From positions 1 to 33,641 of the forward strand of contig JAIBBR010000052.1 in assembly GCA_019694575.1 (NCBI GenBank): a stretch of DNA of 33,641 nucleotides. Reading direction: 5' to 3'. Origin of the DNA: Myxococcaceae bacterium. Lineage in GTDB: Bacteria; Myxococcota; Myxococcia; Myxococcales; Myxococcaceae. Made by a program: the position numbers and the translations under genes. The notes under the pieces are model-generated. The model searched no databases, was not told the origin of the DNA, and saw only the letters and a program-made list of their open reading frames with translations. Every line of letters begins with the position of its first letter. Position 1 is the stretch's first letter. Positions 8,122-15,574 of the stretch are shown in pieces.

Positions 8122-8526
8122 TTAGCGCTTCGAGAACTGGAAGCGCTTACGAGCACCGGGACGGCCGTACTTCTTGCGCTCGACGGCGCGGGCGTCACGG
8201 GTGAGAAAACCGGCCTTCTTCAAAGGCGGGCGATATTCAGGGTTCAAGCGGCACAGCGCGCGCGAGAGCCCGTGGCGAATTGCCCCGGCTTGGCCCGAGA
8301 GGCCACCACCGCGCACATTCACCGTCATGTCGATCTTGCCCATTTGCTCCAACACTTGAAGCGGCTGGTTGATCACCATCTTCGACGTTTCACGGCCGAA
8401 GTAGTCTTCCATGTCGCGGCCGTTGATGATCATCGCGCCGCTGCCCGGCTTGATCCACACGCGAGCGGTTGATTCCTTGCGGCGGCCGGTAGCGTAGAAA
8501 CCTTCTTTTCCTGCAGTCGTCGGCAT
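8122..8526 (-). CDS. rpsI: 30S ribosomal protein S9 (uS9)
   Basis: Small-subunit ribosomal protein whose C-terminal tail reaches the P-site tRNA. Recognisable features are the N-terminal [19 protein letters not shown], the [22 protein letters not shown] block and the diagnostic basic C-terminus ending [10 protein letters not shown] favour the ATG at 8526 because the AAGGGG ribosome-binding sequence ends nine bases upstream of it; an in-frame ATG two codons earlier is only three bases from that site. The rplM stop codon TAA is part of the same TAAGGGG string, so the two genes are tightly linked. A strong terminator follows. Confidence 0.97.
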   Translation of the reverse strand: MPTTAGKEGFYATGRRKESTARVWIKPGSGAMIINGRDMEDYFGRETSKMVINQPLQVLEQMGKIDMTVNVRGGGLSGQAGAIRHGLSRALCRLNPEYRPPLKKAGFLTRDARAVERKKYGRPGARKRFQFSKR

Positions 8527-8539
8527 CGTCATTTACCCC

Positions 8540-8986
8540 TTAGGCTTTGATTTCTTTCGCACTGGGCTTCTGAGGGCCGTGCGGGTGCTTGTCGTCAGCG
8601 TAAACTTTGAGCTTGGTCAGCATTTGCCGGCCAAGCGCGTTGGTGGGCAGCATGCGGCGCACGGCCTGAGTGATGATTTCCTCAGGGTGACGGCCGAGCA
8701 GTGTCTCGAAATTGGTGGTCTTCAACGCACCGGGAAAACCCGCCTTCGGGTGACGGTGGTAGAGCTTGTCGGTCGCCTTGGTACCGGTAACACGCACTTG
8801 GGCAGCGTTGATAACCACCACGTGATCGCCGACGTCCATCGAGGGCGTGTACATCGCCTTGTGCTTGCCCTTGAGAATATGGGCGATTTGGCTCGCCGCG
8901 CGGCCCAACACTTTGTCTTTCACATCGACCAAATGCCACTGGCGCTTGATGTCACCGGCTTTGGCGCTGTACGTCCGTTGCGACAT
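8540..8986 (-). CDS. rplM: 50S ribosomal protein L13 (uL13)
   Basis: Early-assembling large-subunit protein. The sequence has all family marks: QWHLVDVKDKVLGRAASQIA, the GDHVVVINAAQVRVTGTK motif, KLYHRHPKAGFPG and RRMLPTNALGRQMLTKLKVY. Its length of 148 residues is typical. The ATG at 8986 is preceded by an AGAGGA ribosome-binding sequence about ten bases away. It is the first gene of the two-gene rplM-rpsI operon that is nearly universal in bacteria. A promoter and a candidate leader hairpin lie in the upstream 120 bases. Confidence 0.97.
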   Translation of the reverse strand: MSQRTYSAKAGDIKRQWHLVDVKDKVLGRAASQIAHILKGKHKAMYTPSMDVGDHVVVINAAQVRVTGTKATDKLYHRHPKAGFPGALKTTNFETLLGRHPEEIITQAVRRMLPTNALGRQMLTKLKVYADDKHPHGPQKPSAKEIKA

Positions 8987-9010
8987 GACTTTCTTTCCTC
9001 TTTGAAGATG

Positions 9011-9043
9011 CGCCCTTGAACGTTCAAACGCGCTTTAAGGGCG
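9011..9043 (-). promoter_or_regulatory. Candidate rplM leader hairpin
   Basis: CGCCCTT (9011-9017) pairs perfectly with AAGGGCG (9037-9043). Inside it is a 12-base palindrome TTGAACGTTCAA (9016-9027) that offers an alternative fold. Both lie between the predicted rplM promoter and its ribosome-binding site. Ribosomal-protein leaders, including L13 leaders in other phyla, are known for autoregulation; this one is unverified. Confidence 0.4.
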
Positions 9044-9046
9044 GTG

Positions 9047-9075
9047 CGTTTACGAGGGTGCACCTGTTTAGTCAA
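9047..9075 (-). promoter_or_regulatory. Probable sigma-70-type promoter of rplM-rpsI
   Basis: On the minus strand, TTGACT (9070-9075) and TAAACG (9047-9052) are separated by exactly 17 bases. The -35 matches consensus at five of six positions and the -10 at three of six. Transcription would start near 9040, about 55 bases before the rplM ATG. Confidence 0.6.
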
Positions 9076-9087
9076 GCGATGTGCCTT

Positions 9088-9103
9088 CTGTACTTTTGTA
9101 CAG
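9088..9103. promoter_or_regulatory. Palindrome CTGT-N8-ACAG between the helicase gene and rplM
   Basis: CTGTACTTTTGTACAG is a perfect six-base inverted repeat with a TTTT centre. It begins five bases after the helicase stop codon and lies 12 bases upstream of the rplM -35. It matches the E. coli-type LexA box pattern CTGT-N8-ACAG. No T-tract follows, so it does not look like a terminator. Function is uncertain. Confidence 0.35.
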
Positions 9104-9108
9104 TGCTC

Positions 9109-11139
9109 TCACGGCTCGGGAGGCGCCTTCGCATTTTTGAGCCGATTTTTCAAAGAAGCGAAGAAATCCAATTCTTTAGCTGATGGCGGCCCCAAAGGAG
9201 GCTGGGTGAGATCTTGCAGCTCAATCAATTCTTCCGGCAGATCGGCCAGGTAACGTGAAGGCGTGCGCGGCACCGGCTTGCCCCGCTTTACCCGGGTTGC
9301 GGCGCGGGTGAGCACCAATTTCTGCCGAGCGCGGGTCATGCCCACGTACGCCAGGCGGCGTTCTTCTTCTAAATTCGGCGGTTCGCCCTGCATGCCTGAA
9401 TGCGGCAGCAAGTCTTCTTCCATGCCCACCAGAAACACCAGCCGCCACTCGAGCCCTTTGGCGCCGTGCAACGTCACCAGGGTGACGCAGTTTTTTTGCA
9501 GCCCCTCTTCTTCTTCGCGGGTGTCGAGCGAGAGCGTGTTCAAATAGGTCCACAACGAGGCGCGGTGGCCCTCGCGACCCTCAAAAGTCTCGAGTGACTG
9601 CAGCACTTGCTCGATGAGACGCACTTTGCGATCAGCCACCGTGGCTGACGCGTTCGACGCACGCGCCGCCTGCACGAAATCGACTTCTTCGAGCAGCGCC
9701 CGGGTGGCTTGCGACAAATTGCCTTTCGAAAAAACTTCGCGGTATTTGGTGATCAACGCACAGAAAGCGTCGACCCGCTCAGCCGCGCCGGGCGGCAGGC
9801 CAGGCACTTCTTTCGCGTGGAGCAACGTTTCCCACAGCGGCTTTCCCGCCGTGCTCGCGGCTTGGCTCAAATGCGCGAGCGTCACATCGCCGATACCGCG
9901 CGCCGGCACATTGACAATGCGCAACAGCGACACGTCGTCACGCGCGTTAGAGATCACTTTGAAGTACGCGATGACGTCTTTGATCTCGCGGCGATCAAAA
10001 AATTCGGTGCCACCAATGACCTGGTAGCCGATATCGCGGGCGCGCAGCGCTTCTTCGAAGGGCCTCGACTGACCGTTGGTGCGGTAAAGAATCGCAATTT
10101 CGTCGCGGGGCAGGCCTTCGGCGGTGGCTTTGTCGATTTCCTTGGCCACGTAGCGCGCTTCTTCGTCATCGTCGGGCGCGACGACGATTGAAATGCTGCG
10201 GCCTTCTCCCTCATCGGTCCACATGCGCTTGGCTTTGCGCTCGGGGTTTTTGTCGATCACCGCGTTGGCGGCATTGAGAATCGCTCCGGTCGAGCGGTAA
10301 TTCTGCTCGAGCCGAACCTCTTTCGCGCTGGGGTAATGCTTGTCAAACTGCAAAATGTTGCGCACCTCGGCGCCGCGCCAGCTGTAGATGCACTGATCAT
10401 CGTCGCCCACCACACACAAGTTGCCGTCGTCGGGCACCAGGTTTTTCAGCAACTGCATCTGCGCGTGGTTGGTGTCTTGGTACTCATCGACCATCACATG
10501 GGTGAAACGGTCTCGATATTCTTGCCGCAGTTCGGGGTGCTTCTCGAAGAGCGTCGACGGGTAAACGATTAAGTCGTCAAAGTCGACCACCCCCAGCGCC
10601 TTGAGCGAGAGCTGATAAAGGGGGAACACCAGGTGGCTGATCAGATCGTAGTCGTCTCCCATGCCCTCTGGTTTGGGCTGCGGCTCGACGCCCGAGTTCT
10701 TGGCGCGCGAAATGAGCGTCAGCACTTTTCGGGCGTCGAAAGCACGGTCGTCGATGCTGCGTTCACGCATCGCGCGCTTCACGATCGAAAGCTGATCGCC
10801 CATGTCGGCAATCGCGAATTTCTTCGGGTAGCCGAGCAGGTGTATGTGCTCGCGCAACACTTCGGCGCCAAACGCGTGAAAGGTGCACAGCGTGACGCCG
10901 TTGGCCTTTTTGCCGACCATCTTCTTCACGCGCTCGCGCATTTCAGAGGCGGCCTTGTTGGTGAAGGTGACCGCCAAAATCGAGTGCGGTTTCACCTTCT
11001 TTTTCTGCAACAGGTAGACGATGCGGTGGGTGATGACGCGCGTCTTGCCCGAACCGGCGCCGGCCAGCACCAGGAGCGGGCCTTCAGTCGTTACCACCGC
11101 TTCACGTTGCGGCGCGTTGAGTTTGTCCAGCTCTTGCAC
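9109..11139 (-). CDS. rep: ATP-dependent DNA helicase, Rep/UvrD family (SF1)
   Basis: A 676-residue 3'-to-5' superfamily 1 helicase that unwinds DNA or clears proteins from it during replication and repair. All motifs are intact: Walker A LAGAGSGKT (about 25-33), AVTFTNKAASEMRERV, DEYQDT (218-223), GDDDQCIYSWRGA (245-257), QNYRST (279-284), VTLHGAKGLEWRLVFLVGMEE and EERRLAYVGMTRARQKL. The length and the IGGTEFFDRREIKDVIAYFKVI segment fit Rep better than UvrD or PcrA, and the extended C-terminal domain of PcrA is missing. The start is GTG at 11139 with a GAGG 12 bases upstream. It is divergent from the cysteine-ladder gene. Assignment to the helicase family is certain; the exact subfamily name less so. 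Confidence 0.93.
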   Translation of the reverse strand: MQELDKLNAPQREAVVTTEGPLLVLAGAGSGKTRVITHRIVYLLQKKKVKPHSILAVTFTNKAASEMRERVKKMVGKKANGVTLCTFHAFGAEVLREHIHLLGYPKKFAIADMGDQLSIVKRAMRERSIDDRAFDARKVLTLISRAKNSGVEPQPKPEGMGDDYDLISHLVFPLYQLSLKALGVVDFDDLIVYPSTLFEKHPELRQEYRDRFTHVMVDEYQDTNHAQMQLLKNLVPDDGNLCVVGDDDQCIYSWRGAEVRNILQFDKHYPSAKEVRLEQNYRSTGAILNAANAVIDKNPERKAKRMWTDEGEGRSISIVVAPDDDEEARYVAKEIDKATAEGLPRDEIAILYRTNGQSRPFEEALRARDIGYQVIGGTEFFDRREIKDVIAYFKVISNARDDVSLLRIVNVPARGIGDVTLAHLSQAASTAGKPLWETLLHAKEVPGLPPGAAERVDAFCALITKYREVFSKGNLSQATRALLEEVDFVQAARASNASATVADRKVRLIEQVLQSLETFEGREGHRASLWTYLNTLSLDTREEEEGLQKNCVTLVTLHGAKGLEWRLVFLVGMEEDLLPHSGMQGEPPNLEEERRLAYVGMTRARQKLVLTRAATRVKRGKPVPRTPSRYLADLPEELIELQDLTQPPLGPPSAKELDFFASLKNRLKNAKAPPEP

Positions 11140-11221
11140 GAAGGTTTGGCCTCATACGCGAACGACGCGCTTCGCGAAAGCTTCACTCCGGCCACCGCTG
11201 TAGTAAAAACCCAAGGTACCA

Positions 11222-11710
11222 GTGGCCAAAGAGACGCGGAAGACGACGACCATCGACCCTGCCGAGGCCCGCGCGCTGATCGCCAAGGCAGACAAGCGCA
11301 TGTTCATGGAAGAGCTGAACCGGCTCGCCCATGGCTTCACCGCTGACGCCGGCAACCCCGGCAGCTACGCGTGCAAAGAATGCTTGCGCTGCGCCAACTG
11401 CATGTTCTGCAACGCGTGCGTCAGCTGCTACACCTGCACGCACTGCACCCGTTGTGAGCTGTGCAACAATTGCTCGCATTGCGTTGAATCGAAGCAGCTG
11501 CACGGGTGCGCTTACTGCATGCAATCAGAAAACTGCACCAACAGCGCGTATCTGGTGCTCTGCCGAAACTTGTCAGACTGCACGTATTGCTTCGGTTGCG
11601 TTGGGCTAACAAAGAAAGACTTCTACATTTTGAACGTGCCCTTCAACCGACAAGAATATTTCATCGTGATCAGCAAGCTGCGCAAAGAGCTGGGGCTGCC
11701 GAAGCAGTAA
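11222..11710 (+). CDS. Cysteine-ladder protein of unknown function
   Basis: A 162-residue protein with 20 cysteines. Thirteen fall exactly every third residue from 51 to 87 (a run of CxxC steps); the others are at 96, 99, 105, 114, 120, 123 and 126, all in the same register. Between 51 and 129 every third position is Cys, Ser or Leu. A charged helical N-terminus (1-45) precedes this, and a C-terminal block (FYILNVPFNRQEYFIVISKL) follows. No signal peptide is seen, so it is probably cytoplasmic. The GTG start has AAGG five bases upstream after a stop-free 82-base divergent gap to the helicase. I recall similar C-terminal blocks in uncharacterised Cys-rich bacterial proteins sometimes labelled CaiB/BaiF, but nothing here resembles a CoA transferase. 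Metal or Fe-S binding, or a disulfide-stapled solenoid, are possible. Confidence 0.85.
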   Translation: MAKETRKTTTIDPAEARALIAKADKRMFMEELNRLAHGFTADAGNPGSYACKECLRCANCMFCNACVSCYTCTHCTRCELCNNCSHCVESKQLHGCAYCMQSENCTNSAYLVLCRNLSDCTYCFGCVGLTKKDFYILNVPFNRQEYFIVISKLRKELGLPKQ

Positions 11711-11716
11711 GCCACG

Positions 11717-12889
11717 TCACAGCGCACGCACGAACCACGCCTTCAAGTATTCCGTCTGTGGCAAGCCGAGGAGCGGTGGATGATCGATGCCCGCACCTCG
11801 CCGCTCCAGCACTTGCAATGAGCGCTTCGCGTCTTTCGCCGCTCCGAGAATCATCTCTTCGAATGCTTGCCGCGTCAGCTTGCCTGAACAAGAGCAGCTC
11901 ACCAGCAACCCTTCAGGCTTGAGCAGCTTCAACGCCCGCAAATTGAGCTCGTGGTACGCGCGCATCGCGGTTTTGAGGCCCTCTTTGCGCTTGGCGAGAC
12001 CAGGCGGATCAATCACCACTGTGTCGAACTGCCGCCCTTCTCGCTCGTAATTGCGCAGCACGTCGAAGGCATTGCCGCATTCTACAGTGACATTGCTGCG
12101 GCCGTTTTCGGCCACTGCCGTTTTGATGCGCCCTGCCGCGGTCTCGTCTTGTTCAACCGCGTGCACGCTCACGCACGAACGGCTCAAGGCCAGGGCAAAA
12201 CCGCCGTGGTAGCTGAAAAGATCGAGCGCCGTTCCGCTCGCCAGCTCACCGGCACGCAGGTGGTTGTCGACTTGATCTAAAAAAGAACCGGTCTTGGCGT
12301 CTGCCATCACGTCGATCACGAAACGGTTTTCACCTTCGTGGTAACCGACCAAACCCGGCGCGGCACCCACCAGCACCTTCTTTTCGCGCGGGAGCCCTTC
12401 GAAATCGCGGCCTGAGCCATCATCGCGGCACACCACCGTGGCGCAGCCTGAAATTTTCACCAGTGCCGCGGCGAGCATTTCTTTGCGCGCGTCGAGCCCT
12501 TCGGACAGCGTCTGCAGCACGAGCACCGAGCCGTAACGATCAACAAAAAGCCCCGGCAGTAAGTCAGCCTCACCATGCACCACCCGAAAAGCATCGCGCG
12601 GGTGCAACGTTCGGCGGCGCTCCCACGCACGCTCCAACCGGCGAACGAAGAACGCGTCATCAATTCGCTCTTCTTGGGCCCGGGCTCGCGTCAACAACCG
12701 TAAGGCAATCGGAGAAGTGCGCGCGTACAACGCTTGCCCGATGAAATTTTTCTGCTTGTCGAGCACGTCGACCACCGCGCTCTTCGGAGCCTCGCTCACC
12801 ACGTCGAGCAACTCAGTTCGGTAGCACCACGGCTCGCCGCTGCGCAAACCTTTGGCGCCCTTCTCGCTGACCCGAATGGCCGTCGTCAT
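11717..12889 (-). CDS. rlmI: Class I SAM-dependent rRNA methyltransferase, RlmI-like
   Basis: A 390-residue enzyme of the RlmI/YccW family; RlmI makes m5C1962 in 23S rRNA. An N-terminal PUA-like domain (RVSEKGAKGLRSGEPWCYRTEL) is followed by a linker with FRVVHGEADLLPGLFVDRYG. The Rossmann methyltransferase has SAM motif I ALDLFSYHGGFALA, VVIDPPGLAKRK and the cysteine-bearing LLVSCSCSG. The end HPPLLGLPQTEYLKAWFVRAL is typical. The start ATG overlaps the stop of the upstream TPR-zincin gene as ATGA. It converges with the cysteine-ladder gene across six bases. The methylation site is inferred by family, and a paralogue with another target base is possible. Confidence 0.88.
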   Translation of the reverse strand: MTTAIRVSEKGAKGLRSGEPWCYRTELLDVVSEAPKSAVVDVLDKQKNFIGQALYARTSPIALRLLTRARAQEERIDDAFFVRRLERAWERRRTLHPRDAFRVVHGEADLLPGLFVDRYGSVLVLQTLSEGLDARKEMLAAALVKISGCATVVCRDDGSGRDFEGLPREKKVLVGAAPGLVGYHEGENRFVIDVMADAKTGSFLDQVDNHLRAGELASGTALDLFSYHGGFALALSRSCVSVHAVEQDETAAGRIKTAVAENGRSNVTVECGNAFDVLRNYEREGRQFDTVVIDPPGLAKRKEGLKTAMRAYHELNLRALKLLKPEGLLVSCSCSGKLTRQAFEEMILGAAKDAKRSLQVLERRGAGIDHPPLLGLPQTEYLKAWFVRAL

Positions 12890-14142
12890 TCGAGCCCGCG
12901 CGCCGCCAGTTCGTCATCGCCTTCGCCCCGCAAATGCCCCGCTTCATGCAGCAGCGTGACGCGAATTTGCTCGAGCAGCTCATCGCGCGTTTTCACCGCC
13001 CGCGCCAAGTTGCGCCGGTAGAGCACCACCGAGCGGCAGGGGCCGGTGCTGGCCATGTCGTCACCCGGCTCGGTATCGCAACGCTCGCTCAGCGGCGGCC
13101 CGCGAAAGAGCCCCAAAATGGTCGGCGACAACGGCGGGTCTCCCGCGGTCAAATCAGCCAGCGACGGCAAGTCTTCGGTCGCAATGGGCACGCCTTTCAA
13201 GTCATGCTGAATGTCGGTCGGCAGCGCCGCCACCGCTGCGTTCACTTCGGCGCGAAACGCTTCGGCCGTCAACAACACCGGCTCGGGAAAGTCAGACGGA
13301 GACAACGCACGGGCCGCCGCGAAATGTTTGTCAGCCTGCGTTTGCTTGTTTTCACGCTCTAGCAACAGGCCCAAATGGTGGTGTACGTGCGCTCTCTTTT
13401 CAGGGTCTTTCAGCAGCGAAGAGAATTCTGCTTTCGCTTCGGTCATGCGGCACAGCTCGAAGAGCGCGAGCGCGCGTTCGTAACGAGCATCGGCATCGCG
13501 GGGCTCTTTCGAGAGCACGAAATCGGCCCGGTCTAACGCGTCGTACGCTTGGCCCAAATCGTTGAACGCCATCGCCGACAAGCGGCCAAACTGCAGCATC
13601 ACCTCGAGATCGTTTGAAGCGCGTGAAAGGTCTAACCCACGCTCGGCATACGCCGAAGCCAGCTCGTCATTTTCTCGGCTCGAAGGCAGCGCCACGCCGT
13701 ACAAGTGGGCGGCTCCCAGCAAAGCGTCGAGCGATTCAGGGTCAACCGCCAGCGCCCGCGCGAAAGCGAGCCGCGCCTCTTCCCACCGACCGAGCGCCTC
13801 CAGCGCATTGCCGCGCTCGGTATGCGCCAACACGTCATGCGGGGTCAACGCCGACGCTTGGGCGGCACAGGCCAGCGCATTTTCATAGTCATGCTGGTCA
13901 AAATAGTCGCGCGCGGCGTCGAGCGGCAGCTTGCCGTTGGGTCGGCACACCGTGAGAGGAACAGCCTTGCCTGCCGCGGCCGCCACGTCTCGCAAGCTCA
14001 TCACTGCTGGGGCGTGCACTTGGGCAACCGCTTCGACGGGCTCGAGAGCCGGCTCTGCGGGGGGCAGCTGTGCCTTCTGGCAGCCGAACCACGCCACGCT
14101 CGCGCCAATCAACAACACACGCTTATGAGCGCGAACGGCCAT
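12886..14142 (-). CDS. TPR protein with C-terminal minimal zincin metallopeptidase domain
   Basis: A 418-residue protein. The leader MAVRAHKRVLLIGASVAWFGC suggests export, and Cys21 sits in a poor lipobox (WFGC), so it may be a lipoprotein. Residues about 75-280 are TPR units such as AHTERGNALEALGRWEEARLAF. The C-terminal 110 residues match the minimal zincin family PF06262: ILGLFRGPPLSERC, then HEAGHLRGEGDDE with HExxH at 399-403. The zinc site is intact. ATG 14142 is preceded by TAAGG nine bases away; longer upstream sequence is not protein-like. It is 23 bases after clpX and overlaps rlmI. Substrate unknown. Confidence 0.82.
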   Translation of the reverse strand: MAVRAHKRVLLIGASVAWFGCQKAQLPPAEPALEPVEAVAQVHAPAVMSLRDVAAAAGKAVPLTVCRPNGKLPLDAARDYFDQHDYENALACAAQASALTPHDVLAHTERGNALEALGRWEEARLAFARALAVDPESLDALLGAAHLYGVALPSSRENDELASAYAERGLDLSRASNDLEVMLQFGRLSAMAFNDLGQAYDALDRADFVLSKEPRDADARYERALALFELCRMTEAKAEFSSLLKDPEKRAHVHHHLGLLLERENKQTQADKHFAAARALSPSDFPEPVLLTAEAFRAEVNAAVAALPTDIQHDLKGVPIATEDLPSLADLTAGDPPLSPTILGLFRGPPLSERCDTEPGDDMASTGPCRSVVLYRRNLARAVKTRDELLEQIRVTLLHEAGHLRGEGDDELAARGLE

Positions 14143-14165
14143 GCACGAGAACCTTAGCGTAAAGG

Positions 14166-15446
14166 CTAGGCGGTCTTCTTTTCCTTCTCGAAGATCAACG
14201 CTGGCGCCTCTTTGCGCGCGATGACACCCTCGGAAATGCGGCATTCCTTGATGCCTTCGCGGTAAGGCACGTCGTACATGATGTCTAACATCGCGTCTTC
14301 GAGAATGGCGCGTAGACCGCGCGCTCCCGAGTGCCGGCGCATCGCCTCTTTCGAAATTGCGCGCAGCGCCTCTTTCGAGAAAGTCAGCTTCACTTTTTCC
14401 ATCTCGAACATCTTTTGGTACTGCTTGATGAGGGCGTTCTTGGGTTGAGTGAGAATCGTCATCAGATCCTCCTCGTTCAAATCGTTCAGCGTGGCGATCA
14501 CCGGCAAACGGCCGATGAATTCGGGAATCATGCCGAACTTCATCAAGTCTTCAGGTTCAGCCAACCGGAGCAGCTCACCCACCGAACGCTGATCTTTATG
14601 GGTGATGCGCGCGCCGAAACCCAACCCCTTCTCACCCACCCGGCGTTTAATCACCCCATCGATGCCGTGAAACGCGCCACCGCAAATGAAGAGAATGTTC
14701 GAGGTGTCGACCTGAATGTATTCTTGCTGGTTGTACTTTTTGCCGCCGCGGGGCGTGACATTGGCGCGGGTGCCTTCGACAATCTTGAGCAGCGCCTGCT
14801 GCACGCCTTCACCCCCGACATCGCGCGTCACTGACGGGCTGTCACCCTTGCGGGCAATTTTGTCGATTTCGTCGATGTAAACGATGCCGCGTGAAGCTTT
14901 CTCGACGTCGTAGTCAGCCGAGTGCAGCAAGTTCTGAATGATGTTCTCGACGTCTTCACCCACGTAGCCAGCCTCGGTCAGGCTGGTGGCATCGGCGATG
15001 GTGAAGGGCACATTTAAGAAGCGGGCCAACGACTGCGCGAGCAGTGTCTTGCCTGAACCGGTGGGCCCAATCAGCAAGATGTTCGACTTCGAAAGCTCGA
15101 CTTCTTCGGTGCCGGGCGCCTTTACCCCCGGGCGCGGCCGCGTGGGCGACTTCTTTTGGTAGATGCGCTTGTAGTGGTTGTAGACAGCCACCGAGAGCAC
15201 GCGTTTGGCGAAGTCTTGGCCCACCACGTAGTCATCTAAGAAGGTCTTGATGTCGAGCGGCGTGGGCAGCGACACCTGAGGCTTGCTGTCTTCGCGCTCA
15301 TTCTCTTCAGCAATGATGTCGTTGCACAGCTTGATGCATTCATCGCAAATGTAGACCGTGGGCCCAGCGATCAACTTGCGCACTTCGCGCTGCGATTTAC
15401 CGCAGAACGAGCACGACAAATTTACGTGTTGGTCGCCTTTCTTCAC
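14166..15446 (-). CDS. clpX: ATP-dependent protease ATP-binding subunit / unfoldase ClpX
   Basis: AAA+ hexamer that unfolds tagged proteins and feeds ClpP. A zinc-binding domain (Cys12, 15, 34, 37) comes first. Walker A GPTGSGKT (about 127-134), the pore loop GYVG (160-163), Walker B IVYIDE (188-193), a ClpP-docking LGF (275-277) and the sensor-2 GARGLR region follow. The loop that is RKH in E. coli reads KKY here (about 236-238). I chose GTG 15446 because GGAG lies eight bases upstream; GTG 15455 has no such site. Neither clpP nor tig or lon is adjacent, unlike the usual arrangement. It lies upstream of the TPR-zincin gene and probably shares its transcript. Confidence 0.95.
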   Translation of the reverse strand: MKKGDQHVNLSCSFCGKSQREVRKLIAGPTVYICDECIKLCNDIIAEENEREDSKPQVSLPTPLDIKTFLDDYVVGQDFAKRVLSVAVYNHYKRIYQKKSPTRPRPGVKAPGTEEVELSKSNILLIGPTGSGKTLLAQSLARFLNVPFTIADATSLTEAGYVGEDVENIIQNLLHSADYDVEKASRGIVYIDEIDKIARKGDSPSVTRDVGGEGVQQALLKIVEGTRANVTPRGGKKYNQQEYIQVDTSNILFICGGAFHGIDGVIKRRVGEKGLGFGARITHKDQRSVGELLRLAEPEDLMKFGMIPEFIGRLPVIATLNDLNEEDLMTILTQPKNALIKQYQKMFEMEKVKLTFSKEALRAISKEAMRRHSGARGLRAILEDAMLDIMYDVPYREGIKECRISEGVIARKEAPALIFEKEKKTA

Positions 15447-15574
15447 CGCTGTCACTCCACGTCAATAACTGCCGTTAAAGCCTAACGCACCCTGATGAAA
15501 ACGCTACCGCCCACCGCGCTTTTCAGCCAACCCTTCAACACGTACGCCTATCTAACGATGTGGGGTAATTCCCT

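Noticed and set aside
8579-9019. Plus-strand reading frame opposite rplM
   Set aside because: It is a shadow of the L13 gene with no family resemblance or ribosome-binding site.
9088-9111. Terminator for the helicase gene
   Set aside because: The hairpin is only six pairs with no T-tract on the minus strand; it is better read as a dyad or binding site.
11222-11710. CaiB/BaiF (CoA-transferase) identity for the cysteine-rich protein
   Set aside because: The protein is far too short and has no CoA-transferase motif. I recall that label on similar Cys-rich proteins, but it appears to be a propagated misannotation.
15473-15487. CGTTA/TAACG hairpin upstream of clpX
   Set aside because: Only five pairs, no T-tract and no promoter context; too weak to call.
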